From the NCBI GenBank assembly GCA_019636275.1, contig JAHBXY010000024.1, positions 1 through 64,000 on the forward strand: a stretch of 64,000 nucleotides of DNA, read 5' to 3'. Each line of letters begins with the position of its first letter. Position 1 is the first letter of the stretch. The DNA is from Planctomycetota bacterium (lineage in GTDB: Bacteria > Planctomycetota > J058). The notes beneath the pieces were generated by a model. It worked only from the letters and a program-made list of their open reading frames with translations. It had not been told where the DNA came from and made no database searches. Made by a program: the position numbers and the translations under genes. Shown here in pieces: positions 32,337 through 40,068 of the stretch.

Positions 32337-34736
32337 GTGCCCCCCCGCCGCCCACTCCGGCCAGACCAGCGACTCCGCCGCATCGAGCGCAGGATCGCGC
32401 GCCTCCAGCGACAGTCCCCTCCGGGCCCGGAGCTGGTGCGCGCGTACGGGGCGCGGGCCGAGGCCCTCGTCGACCTCGGCGAGGACGACGAAGCGTTCGC
32501 GCAGCTCGACGAGCTCGTGGAGCTGCTCGCCGGCGAGGGCACGGCCCTCGACCCCGCAGCGGGCCGTGCCGCGCTGGCGCGGGCGCGCGCGCGCCGCGCG
32601 CGCCTCGCGCTCCGCCACGAGGAACGGCACCCCGAGGCGCAGGAGGACGCCACGCGCGCGCTCGAGCTCCTGACGCCGGCGGAAGGCGAGGGCGCCGAGC
32701 GCGACCCGGAGCTCGGCCCGCTGGAGGTCGAGCTGCTGGTCCTGCGGGGCCGGCTGCTGAACCTGGCCGGCGAGGCGGAGGCGGCGCGCGCGCCGCTGGA
32801 GCGCGCGGCGGCGCTGGCGGCCGGCCTGCCCGACGTCGCGACGCGCCGGCTGTTCGCGGTCCGGGCGCGGCGCGAGCTGGCCGTGGCCCTGGCGCAGGAG
32901 GACGCCGAGGCCGGGCTGGCCGAGCTCGACCGAGCCGACGCGCTCCTGCGCGACGACGCGGCGCCGGGCGACGCGCTGCCGGCGACCGAGATGCAGATGC
33001 TCGTCTCGACGCGGGCCGAGGTGCTGGCCAACGCCGGCCGCTTCGACGAGGCGCTGGCCCTGCTCGAGGGGCGGCCGCCCGACGAGGACTGGGCGTTCAT
33101 GCAGCGCGCCGCGACGCTGGAGATGGCCGGGCGGGCCCTCGAGGCGGCCGACCTGGGCGCGCGCCTGGTCGAGCGGCTGCAGGAGCGGCTCGACCCGCGC
33201 GACCCCGACTCCTGCCACGACCTCGCCGACGCGCTCCTGTCCCAGGCGCACCGCGCGGAGGCCGACGAGGAGCGCGGGCAGCTCGCCACCCGCGGCGTGC
33301 TCCTCCTGGAGGAGTTCACCCGCCTCCCGGCGCGCTCGCTGCGGCTCCTCTGCCACCTGCTCGAGGTGCAGGCGAGCTGCCTCGAGCCGCCCGAGGCGCA
33401 CGAGGTCCTGCGCCGGCGCGCGCACATCCTCGAGGACCTCGTGCGCGACCTCGACGCTGAGGTCGACCGCGTCGAGCTCGTGCGCACCTACCTGCAGGAC
33501 GGCGACGTCCTCATGCGCCTGGGCCAGCCGCACGTGGCCCGGCGCGCCTACGCCTGCGCCGTCGACGACCTCCTCGGCCTCGACGCCCCCGATCACCCGG
33601 CCGTGCTGGGCCTCCTGCCGCTCGCCCTGAACGCGCACGCCCACGCGCTGGCCGCCTGCGACCTGTGGCTGGCCGCGCGGCGCCGCGCCGACGAGGCGGT
33701 CGACGCGGCCCTGCGCCACCCGACGGCCCCGTCGCTGGCGCGCACGGGCGAGCTGTTCCTCTTCCGGGCGATCGCGCACGTCAACGCCGGCGACCCCGAG
33801 GGCGGCGTGGCCCGGCTGCGCGCCGACGTCAACCGGCTGCTCGAGGTGGCGCTGCGCGAGGAGCGCGAGAGCGAGGCCGGACGCGCGCTGATCGAGCTGG
33901 TCATGAACGCCTGCGTGCTGGCGGGCGAGGTCCTCGTCGACCACCTCGACGACGTCGACGAGGCCGCGACCTGCTACGACCAGGCGCTCGGCCTGTGCGA
34001 GCTCCTCCCCGACAACCCGCACGTGCGCGCGTCGATCCTCGGGGCCAAGGCGGCCATGCTCACCGAGCGCGACCGGCCGGCCGAGTCGCTGCCGCTCCTG
34101 CGCGACTGCGTGGCGCTCTTCTCGACCAACGGCACGTCCCCCGCGGCGGCCTCGGCGCCGGACGACGACGAGAACGGCGACGACGACGACCACCAGGGCG
34201 AGCTGGCGCAGGCGCTCCTGAACCTCGCCGCGAGCCTCACGCGCGTGGGCGAGCCGCGCCAGGCGCTGGGTGAGATCCAGCGCGCCGACGGGCTCCTCGA
34301 CGGAGAGGACGACGCCGGCGAGGGCGACGACGAGGAGGACGAGGGCGACGACGAGGACGCGGCCCAGCGCGGGGCCGTCCGCGCGCAGCTCTTCCGGCTG
34401 CGGGGCGAGGCGCTGCTCGAGATCGGCCACCCGCTCCTCGCCGCCGACGAGTTCTCCCGCTCGGTCGACCTGTGCCGCGAGCTCATGGACAGCGGCGCCG
34501 AGGGCCGCTACGAGGCCCAGCAGCACCTGCCGCTCGCGCTGCTCCTGCGCGCCCGCTCGTGGCTCGCGGCCGGCGGCCACGACGACGAGGCCCGCCTCGA
34601 CCTGCGCGAGGCCCGCCGCCTCTACCGCGCCCTGTTCGAGGACGAGGCCCGCCCCGTCCACGGGCGCCGCCTCGAGGAAGTCCGGACCCTCCAGCGGCGG
34701 CTGCGGGGCGGCGGCGGGCTCAGAAGCGGGAGCTGA
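32337..34736 (+). CDS. large helical TPR-type repeat protein
   Basis: About 799 residues from GTG 32337, the first plausible start after the repeats (PPRRPLRPDQRLRRIERRIA); the ribosome-binding site is weak, so the start is uncertain. The protein is built of Ala/Leu/Arg/Glu-rich helical hairpins of TPR character (AYGARAEALVDLGEDDEAFA, LVLRGRLLNLAGEAEAARAP, LLRARSWLAAGGHDDEARLD). An acidic insert at ~605-625 and another at ~660-680 (GDDEEDEGDDEDAA) interrupt it. No signal peptide or catalytic domain. Probably a protein-interaction scaffold. Confidence 0.65.
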   Translation: MPPRRPLRPDQRLRRIERRIARLQRQSPPGPELVRAYGARAEALVDLGEDDEAFAQLDELVELLAGEGTALDPAAGRAALARARARRARLALRHEERHPEAQEDATRALELLTPAEGEGAERDPELGPLEVELLVLRGRLLNLAGEAEAARAPLERAAALAAGLPDVATRRLFAVRARRELAVALAQEDAEAGLAELDRADALLRDDAAPGDALPATEMQMLVSTRAEVLANAGRFDEALALLEGRPPDEDWAFMQRAATLEMAGRALEAADLGARLVERLQERLDPRDPDSCHDLADALLSQAHRAEADEERGQLATRGVLLLEEFTRLPARSLRLLCHLLEVQASCLEPPEAHEVLRRRAHILEDLVRDLDAEVDRVELVRTYLQDGDVLMRLGQPHVARRAYACAVDDLLGLDAPDHPAVLGLLPLALNAHAHALAACDLWLAARRRADEAVDAALRHPTAPSLARTGELFLFRAIAHVNAGDPEGGVARLRADVNRLLEVALREERESEAGRALIELVMNACVLAGEVLVDHLDDVDEAATCYDQALGLCELLPDNPHVRASILGAKAAMLTERDRPAESLPLLRDCVALFSTNGTSPAAASAPDDDENGDDDDHQGELAQALLNLAASLTRVGEPRQALGEIQRADGLLDGEDDAGEGDDEEDEGDDEDAAQRGAVRAQLFRLRGEALLEIGHPLLAADEFSRSVDLCRELMDSGAEGRYEAQQHLPLALLLRARSWLAAGGHDDEARLDLREARRLYRALFEDEARPVHGRRLEEVRTLQRRLRGGGGLRSGS

Positions 34737-34797
34737 CGCCCGCCCAGGAGCCGGCCTCGCCCGTGGAGCCGTCGACGAGCTCCGATCTCACAGCGCT

Positions 34798-34844
34798 GAC
34801 CGGTTGACCTGACGAGTGGAAAACGGTCACCGAGGTCACCGAGG
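34798..34844 (+). repeat. left copy of an inverted repeat flanking the prophage
   Basis: A 47-bp stretch (GACCGGTTGACCTGACGAG... ending TCACCGAGGTCACCGAGG) matches, in inverted orientation and at about 81 per cent identity with one gap, positions 63379-63424. The integrase reading frame ends inside it. Confidence 0.65.
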
Positions 34845-36533
34845 TGAACTGCCCGCAGTGTCACCGCCCTCGTCTCCCCCGTCCACAAGGGCGGCCAGGG
34901 GGGCGGGGATGGTGACCGACCCGACGTCGGGCCCCTCCAGCCTCACCTCGGCCACGGCCCGGGTGTAGAAGGCCCGGCGCTGGGCCTGGTCAAGCTGATG
35001 GAGGCGGGGCAGGTCCGCCAGGATGCCGATGATCTCGTCGGCCACGGACTGGGGCGAGGTCTCGGGCTGCGCCTGGCGCTCCTCCTGGAGGCGCGCCAGC
35101 TTCGCGCGCATCGTCTTGATGTCCGCGTTCAACGTGGCCACGGTCTCGAGATCATCGACCACGGTAAGAGCGCGAACGGCCCTGGTGATGCGCTTCTCCA
35201 GTTCGCGCGCCTCAGCGTCGGTGGTGGCGGCGCTCTGGACGTCGCCCATGGCCTTGCCGAGCTTCGCCACCAGCACGGCGCGAAGCTCGGGGCTGGCGAC
35301 ATACGCCCCGAGGGCATCATTCAGGGCGGCGCCCACGGCAAGCTCGATCGCGGCGGCCGGGATCTTCGCCTCGCCGCAGGTCACGGGGCCACGACAGACA
35401 TAGCGCTCAGTCCTCTTGCCGTTCTCGCGCGTGAATGAACGCATGGCCATGGGGCCGCCGCACGCACCGCAGCGCAGGATACCGGAGAGCGGGTAGCGCT
35501 CGGCGCTACGCGCACGGCCAGTCTCGCGAGCACGCGAGGCCATGATGGCCTGCGTCTGGTCGAAGGTCTCCCGGCTCACCAGCGGCTCATGGGCATCCTT
35601 CACGATGATGTGCTCTGACTTTGCGTGCTTCCGCTTGCCCTTGGCCTTGACCGCCTCGGGCTTGCCAGCGACAAGCTGAGCAACGTTGCCGCGCGTCGTG
35701 CGGTTCCACGCGCTATCACCCGCGTAGGCGGGATTGGTCAGAATCACCAGAACACTGGAAGCGTTCCAGCGGCCACCGCTGGGCGCAGGCACGGAGTCAG
35801 ACTCAAGCGCGCGGGCGATAGCCTCGGTGCCCATGCTCTTCGCGGTGTAGTCATCGAAGATCCGCCGGACCGTGGCGACTTCGATCGGGTCACCAGGGAC
35901 CAGGCGCACGCTGGCCGCGTTGGCAGTCGCCTGCTTCGTTGTCCGGGCGATGATCTGGGCTTCCGCATTGGCAGTCCAACGGACCGCACGCGCGTAGCCG
36001 AAGGGCACGGGGCCGGAGAGCTTGCCCTGTGCCCTCGCTCGGGCCAGACCACGCGTGCCGTTGATAGCGATGGACCGCCGGTAGTCACCGCTCGTCTTGA
36101 AGTCGACGAGCGCGGTAAGCGAGTCCGTGAAGGCGTCGCCCGTGCGCTGGGCGCCGTTGATGTAGATGAGCCTCCATCCGGTCGAAGTGATGCGGCGCTC
36201 AAGCAGGACGCCATCAAGGGGGTCGTCGGGGCGAGCGGTGCGAGAGACGTCCCAGAGGAGGACCACGCCGGTAGCCTGCTCGCTCTCCAGGCGCGCCAGC
36301 ATGGCGTCGAGACCAGGGCGAGACAGCCTGCCGCCGGACACTCCCTCGTCCTGGAAGACGTGCGCGAGGGTGTAGCCGTGCTCACCTGCCCAGCGCGCGA
36401 AAGCCTGGCGCTGGTCAGAGACCGAATGCTCCTGATGCCCGGTCGAGCAACGGGCATAACCGATCGCGATGGGCTTGGTGGCCGGGCTGGCCTTGGTGGG
36501 ACTGGATGCGCGGTTAAGCTGGCGCTTAGCCAT
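34836..36533 (-). CDS. large serine recombinase (phage integrase)
   Basis: 565 residues. The N-terminal resolvase domain has catalytic Ser30 in GYARCSTGHQEHSVSDQRQ and the arginine-bearing VVLLWDVSRTARPDD. A recombinase domain follows (VPFGYARAVRW, NPAYAGDSAWNRTTRG), then a zinc ribbon (LRCGACGGPMAMRS, CRGPVTCGEAK) and a coiled coil (~445-500, AEARELEKRITRAVRALT) that controls directionality. It integrates and, with a directionality factor, excises the prophage. The last codons lie in the left flanking repeat, as expected next to an att site. Confidence 0.93.
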   Translation of the reverse strand: MAKRQLNRASSPTKASPATKPIAIGYARCSTGHQEHSVSDQRQAFARWAGEHGYTLAHVFQDEGVSGGRLSRPGLDAMLARLESEQATGVVLLWDVSRTARPDDPLDGVLLERRITSTGWRLIYINGAQRTGDAFTDSLTALVDFKTSGDYRRSIAINGTRGLARARAQGKLSGPVPFGYARAVRWTANAEAQIIARTTKQATANAASVRLVPGDPIEVATVRRIFDDYTAKSMGTEAIARALESDSVPAPSGGRWNASSVLVILTNPAYAGDSAWNRTTRGNVAQLVAGKPEAVKAKGKRKHAKSEHIIVKDAHEPLVSRETFDQTQAIMASRARETGRARSAERYPLSGILRCGACGGPMAMRSFTRENGKRTERYVCRGPVTCGEAKIPAAAIELAVGAALNDALGAYVASPELRAVLVAKLGKAMGDVQSAATTDAEARELEKRITRAVRALTVVDDLETVATLNADIKTMRAKLARLQEERQAQPETSPQSVADEIIGILADLPRLHQLDQAQRRAFYTRAVAEVRLEGPDVGSVTIPAPLAALVDGGDEGGDTAGSSPR

Positions 36534-36618
36534 GGTCGCTCCTACTCAGCGGCTTTGGTCAGGGCCCCGGGAAGCGTTGGCGCGCTGCCCGGGGTCCGCC
36601 CTTTCTGGGGCCACCACC

Positions 36619-36647
36619 AGAGTAGCTGTCCAAGGGTCAACGGGCAA
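36619..36647 (-). promoter_or_regulatory. candidate integrase promoter
   Basis: Read leftward: TTGCCC (36647-36642), 17-bp spacer, TACTCT (36624-36619). It leads to the integrase ATG at 36533. The operator-like sequence at 36630-36651 overlaps it. Between promoter and gene lies an inverted repeat CCCCGGG/CCCGGGG (about 36567-36595). Confidence 0.45.
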
Positions 36648-36651
36648 CAGG
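36630..36651 (-). promoter_or_regulatory. operator-like sequence, integrase copy
   Basis: Read leftward it begins CCTGTTGCCCGTTGACCC and continues TTGG. The same sequence with two mismatches and one inserted base occurs at 39088-39110 on the other strand. It covers the integrase promoter, which fits a repressor site. The binding protein is unknown. Confidence 0.5.
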
Positions 36652-36676
36652 TGTCAAACCACACCACAACCAGTGG

Positions 36677-36946
36677 TTATGGGCTGCGCCTCGCCCGCCA
36701 AGTCGCGATGAGCAGGTCCGCGAGGGCATCCAAGGCAGCGGCCCGACCCCCTGGCGCTGGAGTGGCGACCTCCACGCGCAAGACCACGGGCCGCGGGCTG
36801 CGTTGCCGCGGCCGTGGCGCCAGAGCCTCCCGGAAGTACGCGACCAGTTCGCCCAACAACTGGGCGAAGGTGGAAGCGCATGCCTGCGCGACCGAAGCGC
36901 GCAGGCATGGAACACCACGACGACAGGTCCAGCAAGCGCAGGTCAT
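36677..36946 (-). CDS. small Cys-rich phage protein
   Basis: 89 residues. The N-terminus MTCACWTCRRGVPCLRAS has four Cys in a CxC-x2-C-x5-C pattern that could bind zinc. The rest is helical (QLLGELVAYFREAL, GRAAALDALADLLIATWRAR). It starts in an ATGA overlap with the 41-residue gene, the last member of the leftward early chain. It is a reasonable candidate for a regulator or recombination directionality factor, but this is inference. Confidence 0.55.
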   Translation of the reverse strand: MTCACWTCRRGVPCLRASVAQACASTFAQLLGELVAYFREALAPRPRQRSPRPVVLRVEVATPAPGGRAAALDALADLLIATWRARRSP

Positions 36947-37068
36947 CGCGATGCGCCCGGGAGCATCAGGAGCAGGAGCGCACGCCCCTCGGCTAACGCC
37001 TGGTCGAGCCGCTCCAGGCGTCGCGCCAGCCGCTCATCCGCAGCATCGAGTCGGTCGAGCAGGCTCAT
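36943..37068 (-). CDS. 41-residue phage protein (coupled minigene)
   Basis: MSLLDRLDAADERLARRLER, then a second amphipathic stretch (DQALAEGRALLLLMLPGASR). Its start overlaps the previous stop by ATGA, and its stop overlaps the next start in the same way. The double coupling is the main evidence that it is real. Probably a short helical hairpin; function unknown. Confidence 0.55.
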   Translation of the reverse strand: MSLLDRLDAADERLARRLERLDQALAEGRALLLLMLPGASR

Positions 37069-37376
37069 GCGCAGCGCCGACGAAAGACGCCCAAGACGTC
37101 GTCGAAGATCAGCACGTCGCGCAGGGCCGCCTCAACCCCCTTCACGATGGCCACGGTGTAAGAGATGCCGCCAGAGCACTCTGGCTCCTGACGCTCCAGA
37201 AGATCGCCATCGAGCAAGCGCCGACGCACGCGCGCGATCTTCGCGCGCGTGACGCGAACACGGCTGCCGCTCGGGCGGCGGAGCCACAAGCCACGCTCGT
37301 CCACCGACTCGACGACGTAGCCACCATCGATCGCCTGACCAGGAGCAAGATCACACCACGTCTTCATCACCAGCAA
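37065..37376 (-). CDS. phage hypothetical protein
   Basis: 103 residues. The first ~60 (GYVVESVDERGLWLRRPSGS, RVRVTRAKIARVRRRLLDG) look like a small beta barrel plus basic helix. The end contains GGISYTVAIVKGVEAAL, a segment I associate with short phage and chromosomal proteins of unknown function. It overlaps the winged-helix gene by 26 bp; an internal Met (MKTWCDL) would shorten this overlap. Confidence 0.6.
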   Translation of the reverse strand: MLVMKTWCDLAPGQAIDGGYVVESVDERGLWLRRPSGSRVRVTRAKIARVRRRLLDGDLLERQEPECSGGISYTVAIVKGVEAALRDVLIFDDVLGVFRRRCA

Positions 37377-37617
37377 CCTCCTGAAGAATGATGGTCACCC
37401 AGCACGGCTGCACTCGTCGACGCTCCACGAGACCGCGGCGCTGAAGTTCGCCGATGGCTCGAGCGACAGTCGGAGCGCTGCAGCTGATACGCTCAGCCAG
37501 GTCAGCGATGGTCAACGCGACCTGACCTCGCTCGTCCGCGAGCGCGTGAAGCAGGACGAGGACGCGTAGCGCCCGACCAGAGAGCCGCGCACTGCTGGGG
37601 ATGGCGATGGGGCTCAT
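37351..37617 (-). CDS. small winged helix-turn-helix protein
   Basis: 88 residues. LSGRALRVLVLLHALADERG, then LTIADLAERISCSAPTVARAIGELQRRGLVERRRVQP, is a textbook winged-helix DNA-binding domain (recognition helix APTVARAIGELQ). It starts in an ATGA overlap with the replication-type gene. It could act in replication initiation or as the early-region regulator. Confidence 0.75.
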   Translation of the reverse strand: MSPIAIPSSARLSGRALRVLVLLHALADERGQVALTIADLAERISCSAPTVARAIGELQRRGLVERRRVQPCWVTIILQEVAGDEDVV

Positions 37618-38381
37618 GCGCGTTGCCTGCGCCGCACAGGCGGCTCTCGACCCTCGGCGCGGTTCAGGAGGTCGTCGAGGTAGCCGCGCACGATGCCGAG
37701 GTGCGGGGCCTCTGCGTCGATGGCCTTCTCGGCGCGGAACGTCGACCAGTGCTCGCAGAGGTAGTCGAGGGCCTGCCGCGAGCGCGCCCCACCAGCCGAT
37801 GCGATGAGATCCTGCGCTATCTCGCGAGTCGCGTGGGTGCTCCGGGTGGCTGCGCCATGAAGGCCATTGGCCAGGCGCGCGCAGTACCGCGTCAGGTGCC
37901 CCGCGCTCCACCTCGCCGGGTCAGCCGGGAGGCCACGTGCGGCCCATGCGGCCCACGCCGAGTACGGCGCATCGCGCTCAGGCTCCTCGACGGGGCCGGT
38001 CGCAGTCCCCGCGCGCTCCGCGGCCGCAGCGAGTGCCGCGGCCAGGGCCGGCCAGTCAACCTGGTACCAGAGCCGCACAGGCTCGCCGCGCCGCGACTCG
38101 CGGAGGATACCGAGGGTGCGCAGTCGACGACGCGCGCCCTCCTGCTCGCGCCGTGTGAGGCGCGTCTCATGCGTCCACTCGTCGGACGTCTTGTGCCACC
38201 ATTGGTTTTTGCGTTCGCCGCGCTCGGCCTGCTCGTCACTGACCCGCTGCCAGAAGCACCCCTGAGCCAACATGACGCCAGCGGCGAGTGAGCCGCCCAC
38301 GTCGATGTACTCGGGCCGAACGGCTAGGACGCGGCCACCGGCGAGGTAGCGCGCCACCTCTGGATGGAGGCGCTCGCTCAT
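37614..38381 (-). CDS. replication-initiation-like phage protein
   Basis: 255 residues. The N-terminal half resembles the winged-helix domain of phage and plasmid replication initiators/helicase loaders: YIDVGGSLAAGVMLAQGCFW, NQWWHKTSDEWTHETRLTRR, EGARRRLRTLGILRESRRGE, PVRLWYQVDWPAL. The C-terminal half is helical (LTRYCARLANGLH, ALDYLCEHWSTFRAEKAID) and may contact a helicase. It lies next to a 21-bp iteron array, as replication initiators often do. Coupled by ATGA overlaps at both ends. Confidence 0.65.
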   Translation of the reverse strand: MSERLHPEVARYLAGGRVLAVRPEYIDVGGSLAAGVMLAQGCFWQRVSDEQAERGERKNQWWHKTSDEWTHETRLTRREQEGARRRLRTLGILRESRRGEPVRLWYQVDWPALAAALAAAAERAGTATGPVEEPERDAPYSAWAAWAARGLPADPARWSAGHLTRYCARLANGLHGAATRSTHATREIAQDLIASAGGARSRQALDYLCEHWSTFRAEKAIDAEAPHLGIVRGYLDDLLNRAEGREPPVRRRQRA

Positions 38382-38635
38382 CGGCCACCTACGGGCCGCC
38401 CGATCAGGTATGCGGCCAGATCATCGACCGACATGAGCAGGTGCCCGCCATCGTGACGACGACGCGCCGGGAGCGCGCCTGCCTCGATCGCGAGGCTCAG
38501 GCCGCGGCGGGAGATCGGGTAGCCGACTGAGGTCGCCGCCCTCGCCCCCCGCGCCGCCCCTACGACCACCGCGCCTCCCAGCGCCTCCTTCAGCGCCTGC
38601 GCCAGCGCCTCGACCTCGACCTCGACCTCGCCCAT
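38378..38635 (-). CDS. excisionase/MerR-like helix-turn-helix protein
   Basis: 85 residues. TSVGYPISRRGLSLAIEAGALPARRRHDGGHLLMSVDDLAAYLIG has the helix, basic wing and terminal helix of excisionase-type HTH_17 domains. It is the first gene of the leftward early chain and may regulate that chain or assist excision. The N-terminal stretch EVEVEVEALAQALKEALGG is extra. Confidence 0.6.
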   Translation of the reverse strand: MGEVEVEVEALAQALKEALGGAVVVGAARGARAATSVGYPISRRGLSLAIEAGALPARRRHDGGHLLMSVDDLAAYLIGRPVGGR

Positions 38636-38803
38636 GAAGCACCTCTGGGCCAGACGCTACGTGGTTTCGTCGACGGCAACCACGTACAAAATCGAGAAAG
38701 TCTGTAATTCTGCGCACCCTGGGTATTTGCGCGCACTGATTCCGTTGCCCCCTGACACCTGGATTGGCGAATGCCGCGAAAACACTTGCGGTATCCCGGG
38801 GTA

Positions 38804-38887
38804 TGCACCGAAGCGCCATTCCGATGCACCAAAACGCCATCCGCGTGCACCAAAACGCCATCCGCGATGCACCAAAGCGCCAACGCA
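38804..38887. repeat. four 21-bp iterons, candidate phage origin or operator
   Basis: Units start at 38804, 38825, 38846 and 38868 with consensus TGCACCAAAACGCCATCCGCG. The middle two are identical; the outer two differ at a few bases. The 21-22 bp spacing keeps the sites on one helical face. They stand upstream of the replication-type operon. Confidence 0.75.
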
Positions 38888-39087
38888 TCATCATCATCAG
38901 ATTCCTTCATCAGATTCCTTCTGAGATGCCTCCAGGAGACTCCGCGCAGGCGCTAGCGCGCCAGCGCAGACTCAGCCGCGCTCGCGCGCGAAGACTGGCC
39001 AGGGGCTGGCCAGAAGACCCCGGGGGCTTCGCCCCCAGACCCCCCCCCCCCCGCCGCACTCCGCCAGACCGCGGTACCAGGTTGCGC

Positions 39088-39110
39088 CCTGTTGCCGGTT
39101 GACACTTTGG
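39088..39110 (+). promoter_or_regulatory. operator-like sequence, late-operon copy
   Basis: It begins CCTGTTGCCGGTTGACACTT and matches the site over the integrase promoter (20 identical bases, two mismatches, one gap). It contains TTGACA, but no -10 hexamer is seen at the right distance. It lies 233 bp before the first rightward gene. Confidence 0.5.
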
Positions 39111-39342
39111 ATTCGCCTGAGGCCCCTCCGAGGCTCCCCAGCGCACCCGGCCCGGCGTGGGGTGGACTGGGCCGGCCTGTCCGGCCCGGATCGCTCTGGC
39201 GGCCTCCCATGGTTCTTGGGGACGCTTCTGGGGTGGGCGGTCGCTCCAGTCTGAGGCTCCTGCCGATGCACCCGGGAGCATCGAGCTTGTTGGTTGTGTG
39301 CGTGGACGTTTGCGGCTATTCGTGGTGATGCAGGAGGTTGAC

Positions 39343-39627
39343 GTGCCCGAGATCGTCCTTTCCGAGGCCGAGCGCCTCACTGACCGCCTGCTGGGCCGTC
39401 AGGCCGATCACACGCGCGAGCAGATCGGCGCGCTCCAGGTCGCCCACGCGGCCGACGTCCAGGCGTTCGTGATGGGGGTCGCCGCCCGCGCCGGCGTGAA
39501 GATCCCGCCCTCCGCCCGCCGGATCGAGCGCGGCGGCCAGGTCTTCCTCTCCTGGCCCGATCCCCCGGAGCAGCCCGCGCCCTCGACCGAGGGCAGCCCC
39601 ACGCCCGAGGGCCAGGTCGATGCGTAG
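39343..39627 (+). CDS. phage hypothetical protein, first gene of rightward operon
   Basis: 94 residues. GTG 39343 is chosen because AGGAGG sits exactly five bases upstream; an ATG at 39328 lies before that site and has none. The N-terminus is helical (EIVLSEAERLTDRLLGRQAD, REQIGALQVAHAADVQAFVM) and the C-terminus Pro-rich. No family recognised. It overlaps the lipoprotein gene by 8 bp. Confidence 0.65.
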   Translation: MPEIVLSEAERLTDRLLGRQADHTREQIGALQVAHAADVQAFVMGVAARAGVKIPPSARRIERGGQVFLSWPDPPEQPAPSTEGSPTPEGQVDA

Positions 39628-39829
39628 CGCCGCGCTCCTCCTCCTCCTGGTCCTCGGCGGCTGCTCGTGCTCCGCCGACCTCCGCGGCGCCGCCGTCGAG
39701 CTTCGAGCCGCGGTCGACGACCTGGCCGACACGTCGATGGCCAGGCCAGGCATCGACCTCGACGCGTGGGCCGACCTCGTCGACGCGGCCAAGGATGCCG
39801 CGCGCGCCCTGGAAGAGCGCACGCGATGA
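39620..39829 (+). CDS. small phage lipoprotein
   Basis: 69 residues. MRSAALLLLLVLGGCSCSAD is a lipoprotein signal with lipobox LGGC, followed by a ~50-residue helix (AAVELRAAVDDLADTSM, DLVDAAKDAARALEER). Size and type fit an outer-membrane spanin (Rz1-like) or a superinfection-exclusion lipoprotein. No inner-membrane spanin partner was identified. Confidence 0.65.
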   Translation: MRSAALLLLLVLGGCSCSADLRGAAVELRAAVDDLADTSMARPGIDLDAWADLVDAAKDAARALEERTR

Positions 39830-40068
39830 GCGACTCCGACGACCAGGCGCTCGCCGCCGCGAACGCGCGTCTGCGGGCCAGGGCCGACTCCCTCCGCTCC
39901 GAGGCCACCTCCCTGCGCGAGCGCATGGCCCTGTACCGGCGCCTGGAGGCGCTGGCGCTGGAGGCGCTGGCCAAGGCGCTGGCCGCCGCGCCCAAGCTCC
40001 TCGACGGCCTCCCGGGCGACGAGGACGGGGCGAAGCGCGCGTGGGAGCGCCTCAGGGAGCGGCTCTAG
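39826..40068 (+). CDS. phage coiled-coil protein
   Basis: 80 residues, almost entirely an amphipathic helix rich in Ala, Leu, Arg and Glu (AANARLRARADSLRSEATSL, ALYRRLEALALEALAKALAA). ATG 39826 overlaps the lipoprotein stop by four bases. Function unknown. Confidence 0.65.
   Translation: MSDSDDQALAAANARLRARADSLRSEATSLRERMALYRRLEALALEALAKALAAAPKLLDGLPGDEDGAKRAWERLRERL

Larger units (their letters stand above)
38636..39342. other. phage control region between early and late operons
   Basis: About 700 bp without a convincing gene. It holds four 21-bp iterons, a double ATCAGATTCCTTC repeat (about 38896-38922), a hairpin GGGGGC-TTC-GCCCCC near 39022-39036 followed by a 13-C run (39040-39052), and the second copy of the operator-like sequence (39088-39110). 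The AT-rich segment around 38680-38740 is the most promoter-like for the leftward chain, though no clean -35/-10 pair stands out. Confidence 0.6.

Noticed and set aside
39012..39052. GGGGGC-TTC-GCCCCC hairpin with poly-C as a specific regulatory RNA
   Set aside because: This hairpin type is widespread in intergenic DNA of GC-rich bacteria; kept only as part of the control region.
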